Below are positions 5,124 to 12,368 of a DNA stretch of 15,967 nt, piece by piece; position 1 is the first letter of the stretch; every line of letters begins with the position of its first letter. Origin of the DNA: Opitutales bacterium (GTDB lineage: Bacteria > Verrucomicrobiota > Verrucomicrobiia > Opitutales > Intestinicryptomonadaceae); the NCBI GenBank assembly GCA_021641325.1, contig JAJXPD010000032.1, positions 1 to 15,967 on the forward strand, read 5' to 3'. The notes beneath the pieces were generated by a model. That model saw nothing but the letters and a program-made list of their open reading frames with translations, had not been told where the DNA came from and ran no database searches. The position numbers were made by a program, and so were the translations under genes.

Positions 5124-7337
5124 ATGAAAGCTTCGATGAAGTCGTCTTTGCTGGGGCTGGGGATTTCCGTTACGGTCGTCCCCGCGGTCGCCATGTTCGC
5201 CTTCATCGCGCTGATGGGCTCGGACATCGTAAAAACCGCGAACTCCGAATTCCGCGCCGCCGCCCTCGAAGCCGCGCGTCAGGCGACGGTGGACATCCGC
5301 CAAATGTGCGACGTAATCGAAATCTCCGACGACGTCGCGACGGAGGCGGCAAAAAGCATAATCTCGGAGGAAATCGGCAAGCTCGGCAAAATCTCCGTCG
5401 CAAGCAAGCCGACGTCGTTTTCGGTGTTCCCGCTGAAATCGCCCGAAGCCAAGCAGATTGTGGCGGCGCGGCTGATAAGAATGGGGAACGACGAAATCTC
5501 GCCCGACGACTTCGACGGAAAGCTCCCCAAGCTGCTCGAATCGCTCAAAGCGCGGCTGTTTTGCGACATCTCGGTATACTCGCCGATTCCGGAGTCTGAC
5601 TTTTTTGTAAACGTTGCAAGCACCCTGACCTACCCCACGGGCGAAAGCTATGCCGGCGGCACGGTGTCGCCAAAAGACGGCGGCGGGCTGGGCGCGCTGT
5701 TCGCAAAGACGCTGGAAACAAAAAGCCCCGCGGGCGGGCTTGTAAAAATCAACTCGGAGCACTACTCGGCAAACTGCGTTCCGCTCGAACGCGACGACGG
5801 CCAAATAGGCGCGGTTGCCGTGTTCGGCTCGCCGATGCCGGCGGTGGCGGAGCTTGAAAAATACCTGCAAAACTCGAACGTGGGCGAAACCGGCTCGGTG
5901 TGGGTTATCGACATTTCGGACCCGTCGTCGCCCGCGCTCACCGTCTCGCGCGACAACTCCGCGGCGGGAAAAATCGAGGACGACCCCATCGAAGCCCGAC
6001 GCGCCTTCCTGCGCCAGATTATAGAAAAGAGCCAAAACCTGCGCGACGGCGAAATAGGAGTGGAAACCGTAAACATTCCCTCGAAAGACAGGCGGCGCGA
6101 CATTGTAAGGCTTGTAACCTACACAAACTACAAGCCGTGGAAGCGCATAATCGGAACTTCGCTCGACGCCGACGAATTTTCGGGCAGCGAAACCGCCCTG
6201 CTCTCGCAGATAGACTCGTTTTCGAAAACGATAGTCTACGTCGGCGCGGTGTTCACGGTTTTGGCAATCGGGATTTCGTGGATTTTGGCGTCGCAGATGT
6301 CGAGGCCGCTGAAAATTCTGCGCCGCGTGGCGCGGCACCACTCGCGCGGGAACATGGCGGCGGCGGAGTCCGAACTTGCCGCCTACCGCGACAGGGGCGG
6401 CGCGAGAATCGCCGAGTTCGACAGCCTGATTCTCGCAATCTACGACATGACAATCGGGCTTTCCGATTTGATAAAATCGATACGCGACGACGGCGAATAC
6501 GTAGCCGACGGCGCAGTGCAGATTTCGGAGCTTGCGCGGTCGCTCGAATCAATCTCGCATTCGGAGGTGGCGTCGATGAGGCGCGTCGCGGCGACGGGGA
6601 AATCGATTTCGTTTTCGGCGGACGCAATCAACAGGGCGGCGCGTTCGTCGGCGGCGCGGGTGCGCAAAACGCTCGACAGCAGTCGCGAAGGCGGCGACAA
6701 CCTGCTGCTTCTAAAACGCAACTACGACGCGCTTTTCGCCGCGACGGAAAACGTCGCCGAAAGGCTCTCGGTAATCAACGGCAACGCCGAAAAAATCACG
6801 GCGGTTGTCACGGCAATCGGCGAAATCAACAAGCGCACGAACCTGCTTTCGCTCAACGCCTCGATAGAGGCGGAAAAAGCGGGGGAAGTCGGGCTTGGCT
6901 TCGCGGTAGTGGCGCGGCAGATACGCAGGCTCGCCGACAAAACCTCGAAAGCGGCTTCCGACATCGAAAACGCCGTAAGGCAGATGCAGTCGGCGGTAAA
7001 TTCGGGCGTGATGGAAATGGACAGGTTCGGGGCGAGCATGCGCCAGAGCCTTAAAATCATTCTGGAAACGGCGGACTCGCTTTCGAGGGTCGTGGGCGAC
7101 ATCGAGGGCGTCGGTCCGAAGTTCGAAAACATCGCGGGGCGCATCGCGGGCATGTCGGACAGCGCGCGCAGAATCAGCGAAACTATGACGGAGCTTTCCG
7201 CAAATTCGGAACGCATGCGCGACACCGTCTTCGAATTCAAGTCGGCGACAAGCTCGCTCGACGCCACGAGCGACTCGCTTCTCGACGAAGTTTCGCGCTT
7301 CAAAACCGCGGGGGAAGGAGGCGTTGCGCGAAAATGA
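5124..7337 (+). CDS. Chemoreceptor-like protein 1 (double Cache sensor, HAMP, WspA-like signalling domain)
   Basis: 737 residues. A transmembrane helix (about 9-31) is followed by a periplasmic sensor (about 35-365) with features of a Cache_3-Cache_2-type domain, including NVGETGSVWVIDIS (252-265) and YKPWKRIIGTS (336-346). A second helix (about 368-389), a HAMP with the usual proline (SRPLKILRR, 393-401) and a long helical signalling domain follow. The tip TNLLSLNASIEAEKAGE (572-588) and the following GFAVVARQIRRLADKT and MQSAVNSGVMEMDRF segments are strikingly like Pseudomonas WspA. No pairs of methylatable Glu/Gln and no C-terminal pentapeptide were seen. The start at 5124 is chosen because it aligns without gaps to the start of the downstream paralogue; the frame is open upstream to 4746 but that part is not conserved. 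The stop overlaps the next start by four bases. The ligand is unknown. Confidence 0.9.
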   Translation: MKASMKSSLLGLGISVTVVPAVAMFAFIALMGSDIVKTANSEFRAAALEAARQATVDIRQMCDVIEISDDVATEAAKSIISEEIGKLGKISVASKPTSFSVFPLKSPEAKQIVAARLIRMGNDEISPDDFDGKLPKLLESLKARLFCDISVYSPIPESDFFVNVASTLTYPTGESYAGGTVSPKDGGGLGALFAKTLETKSPAGGLVKINSEHYSANCVPLERDDGQIGAVAVFGSPMPAVAELEKYLQNSNVGETGSVWVIDISDPSSPALTVSRDNSAAGKIEDDPIEARRAFLRQIIEKSQNLRDGEIGVETVNIPSKDRRRDIVRLVTYTNYKPWKRIIGTSLDADEFSGSETALLSQIDSFSKTIVYVGAVFTVLAIGISWILASQMSRPLKILRRVARHHSRGNMAAAESELAAYRDRGGARIAEFDSLILAIYDMTIGLSDLIKSIRDDGEYVADGAVQISELARSLESISHSEVASMRRVAATGKSISFSADAINRAARSSAARVRKTLDSSREGGDNLLLLKRNYDALFAATENVAERLSVINGNAEKITAVVTAIGEINKRTNLLSLNASIEAEKAGEVGLGFAVVARQIRRLADKTSKAASDIENAVRQMQSAVNSGVMEMDRFGASMRQSLKIILETADSLSRVVGDIEGVGPKFENIAGRIAGMSDSARRISETMTELSANSERMRDTVFEFKSATSSLDATSDSLLDEVSRFKTAGEGGVARK
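6833..6875 (+). repeat. Receptor tip repeat, copy 1
   Basis: 43 bases encoding the hairpin tip of receptor 1. It matches 9058-9100 in receptor 2 at 41 of 43 positions, including third codon positions. Confidence 0.8.
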
Positions 7338-9547
7338 AAATTCCGCTGAAAAAGACGCTCGCGGCTTTCTCCGTGGGGCTTTCCGCGCTTCCGGTAATCG
7401 TCATCGGGCTTCTCGTGCTGATGATGAACAGCGACATCAGGGAAATCGTAAACTCCGAATTCGACAAAATCGGCGCGCGCGCGACGCGCCAAATTGTGGA
7501 AGACACCGTGCGGATTTGCAAAATAATCCGCCGCACGCAGCTCGACGAAGACGACAAGGCGCGGGACGCCGTCCGCGAACGCCTCTGGAATATCGGCTTT
7601 CCGAAACTGCTCGACAAAAAGGCGAAAATCCGCGTGGCGTCGCAAATGACGCCGACGGAATTCAAGACGGCGGAAATTCCCGCAATGGCTTTCGGCAACA
7701 GCGAAATAGTCTTGAAGATGTCGCCCGACGGCTCGCTCGAAAGGGCGTCGGGACGCGCCGCGGAAATCCTCGAACAGCTTAAAACCGAGACGGGGCTTGA
7801 CTTCGCGATACTCCAAAAAATCGACGCCGACGGCAACATGCTGCGCATAGCATCGACCGCGCTCGACGCCGAGGGAACGCCCTTTGTGGGCACATACATT
7901 CCCGCAAACGGCGGCTACGACGACGGCGCGATTGTCCGCACACTGCTTGCCCGCAAGGCGTTTTCGGGAATTTCGCGCGGGGGGGCGGTCAACTTCATCG
8001 CAAACTACGAGCCAATCATAGACCAGTACGGCGACGTTATCGGGGCGGTGGCGTTCGGACGCCCGCAGGCGTCGATTGCGTACCTGCTAAAATATTTCGA
8101 AAACATAAGAATAGGCAACACGGGCTACGTCTGGGCAATAGAGCTTGTCGGGCGCGGCGAGTCGGTTGTGAGGATTTCGCGCGACGGCAAGCGCAACGGC
8201 TTCATCGTCGAGGGCGACACGTTCAGGGAACGGCGCGAGGCGACGCTCGAAATCATAGCCTCCGCCGTCGCGCAGGGCGAAAAAATCACCGTGCGCGACT
8301 ACAAGTCGGGAGCGGAGCGCAGCCTCACCGACCTCATAACCGCCTACACATATTTCAAGCCGTGGAACCTCGTGATAGGGTCGAGCGGGTACAGGAACGA
8401 CTACGCCGCGGGGGTGGAAAGAATAGACGCCTCCGCGCGAAACTTCGTCTTCATGCTCGTGCCCGTCGGTCTTGCGATGCTCTTCTTTGCGGGCTTTGCG
8501 GCGTGGCTTGCGGGTGTGCGCGGCGTCCAAATGGTGGACGGGCTAAAACGCGCAATCGGGAAAATCAAAGGCGGCGACATTCCCGCCGCGCAGGCGGAAC
8601 TTGCGGAACTTGCCGACCCGCGCCAGTGGAGCAACTCGGAAATTTTCAGGCTGTCGCTCGCGCTCGACACAATGTCGGCAAACATCTCGAAGCTCGTGGC
8701 AAAAGTTCAGGACGCAGGCGAAAACCTCGCCCAAAGCGCGGCGAAAATCTCGTCGGGCGCGGAGGACATAGCAAAGACCACAAGCGCGAGGGCGGAAAGG
8801 CTCTCCGACATTCTCGGCACGATAGACTCAATTTCAAACTCGGCGTCGCTGCTAAACGCCGACGCGCTCGACGCGGCGAAAAACATAGAGGCGTCGCTCG
8901 AAATCATGAGCGACGGCGGCAACCTGCTCGGCAGGCTCAACGAAAACGCGGCAATTCTGCTCGGCGCGGCGGACTCCGTTTCGGCGAGGCTTGCGGTCAT
9001 AAAGGACAAGACCGAGCGCATTCTCGCGGCAATGTCCACAATCAACGCGGTCAGCGAGCGCACGAACATGCTTTCGCTCAACGCCTCGATTGAGGCGGAA
9101 CGCGCAGCGGACGCAAACGGCGGCTTCGCGGCGGTGTCGGCGGAAATCACGCGGCTTGCCGACCGCACGGCGGTCGCGGCAATGAACGTCTCGCGCATGG
9201 TCGCCGAAATGGACGACTCCGTAAACCTCGGCGTGGGCGACATGGACGACTTCGCCGCAAGAATGAAATCGAACTCCGAAATGATAAGCAAAGTTCACGA
9301 CAACCTCGCGTCGGCGGAGGGGCAGATTGCGGAGCTTGGCCCGAAGTTCGAGTCGCTCGCGGAGGACGTTTCGGGGCAGGAGAAAAACGCGGGCGCTATC
9401 GCCTCGCAAACGCAGTCGCTCGCGGAACTTGGCGAGAAAACCCGCGCGCAGGTCGACGCTCTCAGGGAAACCACGGTGTCCATTTCGCGCACGTCGGAGG
9501 CTCTCGCCGCAAAGGTTTCGAGCTTCGCGGTAATCCGCAAAAAGTAG
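7334..9547 (+). CDS. Chemoreceptor-like protein 2, paralogue with altered tip and HAMP
   Basis: Also exactly 737 residues, same plan as the gene before it: helix 1 (about 9-31), periplasmic sensor with IRIGNTGYVWAIE (248-260), ISRDGKRNGF (271-280) and YFKPWNLVIGSS (330-341) typical of Cache_3-Cache_2, helix 2 (about 361-384), HAMP-like segment and helical signalling domain. The ATG overlaps the previous stop as ATGA, so translation is coupled. Two departures are visible. The HAMP entry (GVRGVQMVDGLKRAIG, 385-400) lacks the usual proline. The tip reads TNMLSLNASIEAERAADANGGF (567-588), with the canonical AGE-x-GRGF changed to AAD-A-NGGF. No pentapeptide tail is present. It could be a modified partner receptor rather than a full chemotaxis receptor; that is inference. 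Confidence 0.89.
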   Translation: MKIPLKKTLAAFSVGLSALPVIVIGLLVLMMNSDIREIVNSEFDKIGARATRQIVEDTVRICKIIRRTQLDEDDKARDAVRERLWNIGFPKLLDKKAKIRVASQMTPTEFKTAEIPAMAFGNSEIVLKMSPDGSLERASGRAAEILEQLKTETGLDFAILQKIDADGNMLRIASTALDAEGTPFVGTYIPANGGYDDGAIVRTLLARKAFSGISRGGAVNFIANYEPIIDQYGDVIGAVAFGRPQASIAYLLKYFENIRIGNTGYVWAIELVGRGESVVRISRDGKRNGFIVEGDTFRERREATLEIIASAVAQGEKITVRDYKSGAERSLTDLITAYTYFKPWNLVIGSSGYRNDYAAGVERIDASARNFVFMLVPVGLAMLFFAGFAAWLAGVRGVQMVDGLKRAIGKIKGGDIPAAQAELAELADPRQWSNSEIFRLSLALDTMSANISKLVAKVQDAGENLAQSAAKISSGAEDIAKTTSARAERLSDILGTIDSISNSASLLNADALDAAKNIEASLEIMSDGGNLLGRLNENAAILLGAADSVSARLAVIKDKTERILAAMSTINAVSERTNMLSLNASIEAERAADANGGFAAVSAEITRLADRTAVAAMNVSRMVAEMDDSVNLGVGDMDDFAARMKSNSEMISKVHDNLASAEGQIAELGPKFESLAEDVSGQEKNAGAIASQTQSLAELGEKTRAQVDALRETTVSISRTSEALAAKVSSFAVIRKK
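9058..9100 (+). repeat. Receptor tip repeat, copy 2
   Basis: Second copy of the 43-base tip segment at 6833-6875, differing at two positions (C to A, A to T). Confidence 0.8.
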
Positions 9548-9587
9548 CGGACGCAAAAAAGGACGGAAAAGAAACGAACGCGAAACC

Positions 9588-9601
9588 GCGCCCGCGGGCG
9601 C
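9588..9601. repeat. GC-rich perfect palindrome downstream of receptor 2
   Basis: GCGCCCGCGGGCGC is a perfect 14-base palindrome, 40 bases after the receptor stop codon and one base before operator 1. No T-run follows directly. It may help the operator/terminator hairpin behind it, or may be chance in GC-rich DNA. Confidence 0.35.
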
Positions 9602-9621
9602 AAGTGAACACATGTTCACTT
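9602..9621. promoter_or_regulatory. Operator 1 of the cyclase-TetR operon (also terminator-like)
   Basis: AAGTGAACA-CA-TGTTCACTT: 9-base arms, perfectly symmetric around a 2-base centre, the size of a typical TetR-family operator. It lies seven bases upstream of the -35 box. In the plus direction it is followed by TTTTT, so as RNA it also resembles an intrinsic terminator for the receptor pair. Confidence 0.72.
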
Positions 9622-9627
9622 TTTTTC

Positions 9628-9656
9628 TTGACGGGTGAACGAGTGTTCTTTTTTAT
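9628..9656 (+). promoter_or_regulatory. Sigma-70-type promoter of the cyclase-TetR operon
   Basis: The -35 box is TTGACG (five of six matches), the spacer is 17 bases and the -10 box is TTTTAT (9651-9656, four of six). Transcription would start at about 9662-9664, only a few bases before the first ATG at 9666. The spacer is occupied by operator 2. Confidence 0.6.
9634..9651. promoter_or_regulatory. Operator 2, inside the -35/-10 spacer
   Basis: GGTGAACG-AG-TGTTCTTT shares GTGAAC and TGTTC with operator 1 in the same register. Only the core GAAC/GTTC is symmetric, so it is probably the weaker site. Its centre is 31 bases from the centre of operator 1, about three helical turns, placing both on the same face. 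Binding here should block RNA polymerase. Confidence 0.6.
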
Positions 9657-9665
9657 CCGCGCAAT

Positions 9666-11630
9666 ATGGAAGAAAAATCGCACATGCAAAAGGCGTCCGA
9701 CTGGCTTTTCGAACGCCAACTCCCCGAAGGCTACTGGAACGCGCACCTCGAAACAAACTGCTGCATGGAGGCGCAGTGGCTGATGGCGTGCAAATTCTGC
9801 GGAATCGAAAGCGGAAAAAACGCGGGAATCATAGAATACATTTTGAATTCGCAACGCCACGACGGCAGCTGGGACGTCTACTACGGCGCGGAAAACGGCG
9901 ACGTCAACACGACGCTCGAATGCTACTACGCGCTGCGCATTTTCGGCTTCCCAAAGGACGACCCGCGCATGGCGGCGGCGCGGGAATGGCTGCTGAAATA
10001 CGAGTGGTACAAGCACGTGAGGGTGTTCACAAAATACTGGCTCGCGCTTTTCGGCGAATGGGACTGGTCTAAAACGCCCGCGCTTCCGCCCGAAATAATC
10101 TACTTTCCGAAATGGTTTCCGTTCAACATATACCGCTTTGCGGCGTGGGCGCGGGCGACAATCATGCCGCTTTGCGTGGTGACGTCAAAAAAACCCGTCA
10201 AGACGCTCGCGCCGGAGCTTAGAATAGACGAGCTTTTCCCCGTCGGGCGTGAAACCGCCTACGAAATGCGGAAAACCGACGACGGCGAAAAGTTTTCGAC
10301 TAAAAAAATATTCCTCGCCGCCGACAAAATCTTCCATTTCTTCAACGACAAATCGGGCGACTCCGCCCTGCGCAAACGCGCAATCAAAGACGCCATGGAC
10401 TGGATTATAGAGCATCAGGACGACGACGGCTTTTGGGGCGGAATCCAGCCGCCGTGGATTTACGGCATAATTGCGATGCACATTCTGGGCTATCCGCAAA
10501 CGCAGGAAAACATGGCAAAAGCCGTCAACGCCGTCAATCTGCACTGGACGGAGCAGACGGAAAAAGGCACGCGCATAAAGGCGAGCGAAAGCCCCGTGTG
10601 GGACACAATGCTTGCCGTAAACGCCCTGCTCGACGCCCGCGCGAGCGTTTCAGACTCCCGACTTTCGAAAGCCGTCGACTACCTGCTCGAAAACGAAAAC
10701 CGCTACTACGGCGACTGGTCCGAAACCGTCGGGCGCGGAGTCAAGCCGAGCGGGTGGTCGTTCCAGCGGGCAAACAAATTCTACCCCGACATCGACGACA
10801 CCGCGGTCGCGATTGTCGCACTCCTGAAATACCGCGACGCCCTGCCGAAGTCGGATCCGCGCGCCGCGAAAATTTCGGAAGCCATCGGGCGCGCGGCGAA
10901 ATGGATTGTCGCAATGCAGTCGAAAAACGGCGGCTGGGCGGCCTTCGACCGCGACAACACAACCGAGCTTGTGACGAAAATCCCGTTCTGCGACTTCGGC
11001 GAAGTGCTAGACCCCCCGAGCGTAGACGTCAGCGCGCACGTCGTGGAGGCCCTGCTCAAATGCGGCTATTCAAAAGACTGCGAGTGCGTCTCGCGCGGCA
11101 TAAAATTCATTCTCGGCGAGCAGGAGGACGACGGCTCGTGGTTCGGCCGCTGGGGAATCAACTATATCTACGGCACTTGGTGCGCTATGACCTCTCTCAA
11201 AGCCGCGGGCTTCGAGTACTCGTCGCCCGAAATCAAACGCGCGGCGGACTGGCTTGCGGGCAGGCAGAACCCCGACGGCGGCTGGGGCGAGCGGGCTTCC
11301 ACCTACATGCAGCCTCGCAGCAAAAGCGGCTCGACCGCCTCGCAGACGGCGTGGGCGTTGATTGCGCTGATGTCGTTCGAAACGCCCTACGGCGAAAATA
11401 TCCGCAGGGGCTTGGACTACCTCAAAAACACGCAGACACCCGACGGAACTTGGGTTGAGGCCGAGTACACGGGGACGGGCTTCCCCGGATACGGGCTGGG
11501 CGCGAAAGTCGATTTGCGCAACGGCGCGCCGCTTCCGCAGGGCAAGGAGCTGTCGCGCGGATTCATGCTGCGCTACGGTTATTATTGCCATTACTTCCCG
11601 ATTATGGCACTCTCGCGCGAAATACAATGA
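9666..11630 (+). CDS. shc: Squalene-hopene cyclase family protein
   Basis: 654 residues, normal for class II triterpene cyclases that turn squalene into hopene, a hopanoid precursor acting at the membrane. The catalytic DxDD acid motif is DIDD (365-368), after QRANKFYP. Conserved blocks include GGWAAFDRDN (412-421), PFCDFGEVLDPP (430-441) and GRWGINYIYGTW (484-495). At least six QW-type repeats are seen, such as RQLPEGYW, HQDDDGFW, QSKNGGW, QEDDGSW, RQNPDGGW and TQTPDGTW. The C-terminus has GTGFPGYG (593-600) and ELSRGFML (618-625). The first ATG is only a few bases after the predicted transcription start; Met7 (9684), with GGAAG upstream, is an alternative start. No squalene synthesis or hpn gene is adjacent. 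The stop overlaps the TetR start as ATGA. A variant cyclase with another product cannot be excluded. Confidence 0.93.
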   Translation: MEEKSHMQKASDWLFERQLPEGYWNAHLETNCCMEAQWLMACKFCGIESGKNAGIIEYILNSQRHDGSWDVYYGAENGDVNTTLECYYALRIFGFPKDDPRMAAAREWLLKYEWYKHVRVFTKYWLALFGEWDWSKTPALPPEIIYFPKWFPFNIYRFAAWARATIMPLCVVTSKKPVKTLAPELRIDELFPVGRETAYEMRKTDDGEKFSTKKIFLAADKIFHFFNDKSGDSALRKRAIKDAMDWIIEHQDDDGFWGGIQPPWIYGIIAMHILGYPQTQENMAKAVNAVNLHWTEQTEKGTRIKASESPVWDTMLAVNALLDARASVSDSRLSKAVDYLLENENRYYGDWSETVGRGVKPSGWSFQRANKFYPDIDDTAVAIVALLKYRDALPKSDPRAAKISEAIGRAAKWIVAMQSKNGGWAAFDRDNTTELVTKIPFCDFGEVLDPPSVDVSAHVVEALLKCGYSKDCECVSRGIKFILGEQEDDGSWFGRWGINYIYGTWCAMTSLKAAGFEYSSPEIKRAADWLAGRQNPDGGWGERASTYMQPRSKSGSTASQTAWALIALMSFETPYGENIRRGLDYLKNTQTPDGTWVEAEYTGTGFPGYGLGAKVDLRNGAPLPQGKELSRGFMLRYGYYCHYFPIMALSREIQ

Positions 11631-12208
11631 AGGACACGAGGGAAAAAATACTCGAAACGGCGTTCGCGCTGCTCGTAAAAAACGGCTACAACGGCGTTTC
11701 GATAGGCGACATCACAAAGGCGCTCGAAATCACCCGAAGCCTGCCATACCGCTACTTCCCCTCGAAGCGCGATCTGCTCTTCGAGGCGTGCAAGCTCTAC
11801 TACTACGAACGCTTTTTCCCCGAAAGATTCGACGCGGGAAAAGCGTCGCTAAAAGAGCTTCTCGAAGTGATTTCGCAAAACATGGAGCGCATAATTTTAG
11901 GGCTGTCGCGCTCGCTCGGCAGGGAGCTTTCGGTGTTCGACTACAACGTAATGTACTTCGACGCCCTCCGCAACGAGCCGCGTTTCAGACGCTACATGCG
12001 CTCGAAAATGCTCGAGCTGCGGGCAATAGCGGAGAACGCCGTAAAAAATTCCGAAATAAAAAAGGGGATTTCCGCCGAATTTGTCGAACGCGTTTTTACC
12101 GACATTTGGAGCCGCTGCGCCCATGTGCAGGACAACGCGTCGAACCGCGTAAATCTTGCGCGAATCCTCGACGACATCGGCACATTCTACAAGCTCGTTT
12201 CGGCGTAG
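11627..12208 (+). CDS. TetR-family transcriptional regulator, likely repressor of its own operon with the cyclase
   Basis: 193 residues, typical TetR size. The DNA-binding domain occupies about residues 1-50: TREKILETAFALLVKNG, then GVSIGDITKALEITRSLPYRYFPSKRDLL with the recognition helix near ITRSLPYRYF. The remaining helical part (about 55-193) is the ligand-binding and dimer domain and matches no subfamily that I recognise. The start chosen overlaps the cyclase stop by four bases (ATGA). The frame is open 42 bases further upstream inside the cyclase gene, but the helix-turn-helix begins directly after the chosen Met. Being the last gene of a unit whose promoter holds two TetR-type palindromes, it most likely binds those sites. 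The inducer is unknown; a hopanoid, isoprenoid or membrane-stress ligand is speculation. Confidence 0.9.
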   Translation: MKDTREKILETAFALLVKNGYNGVSIGDITKALEITRSLPYRYFPSKRDLLFEACKLYYYERFFPERFDAGKASLKELLEVISQNMERIILGLSRSLGRELSVFDYNVMYFDALRNEPRFRRYMRSKMLELRAIAENAVKNSEIKKGISAEFVERVFTDIWSRCAHVQDNASNRVNLARILDDIGTFYKLVSA

Positions 12209-12285
12209 CGCAATCCGCGCCGAGAGCGGGCGGAACGAAACGCGCCCTGCCCCGCAGCCGCTGCGCGAAGCGTTTTACCGAAACA

Positions 12286-12358
12286 AAAAAATCCGCACCC
12301 TGCCCTTTTCTGCCCGCCCCGTTTCGGGGCGCGGTTCGCGGGAGCTTGCGGATTTTTT
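12286..12358. terminator. Nested bidirectional terminator between tetR and the pyrE fusion
   Basis: Outer arms AAAAAATCCGCA (12286-12297) and TGCGGATTTTTT (12347-12358) are perfect 12-base complements. Inside sits a second hairpin, GCCCCG-TTT-CGGGGC (12316-12330). The outer arms give a T-run in both directions, which suits the two converging transcripts ending at 12208 and 12369. The outer loop of about 49 bases is large, so the working structure may be the inner hairpin or a branched form. Confidence 0.65.
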
Positions 12359-12368
12359 GCGCGTTTTT

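Noticed and set aside
4194..6341. 715-residue open frame on the minus strand across the ABC gene start and receptor 1
   Set aside because: It is antisense or out of frame to two well-supported genes, is arginine-rich with no recognisable motif, and results from the GC-rich codon pattern.
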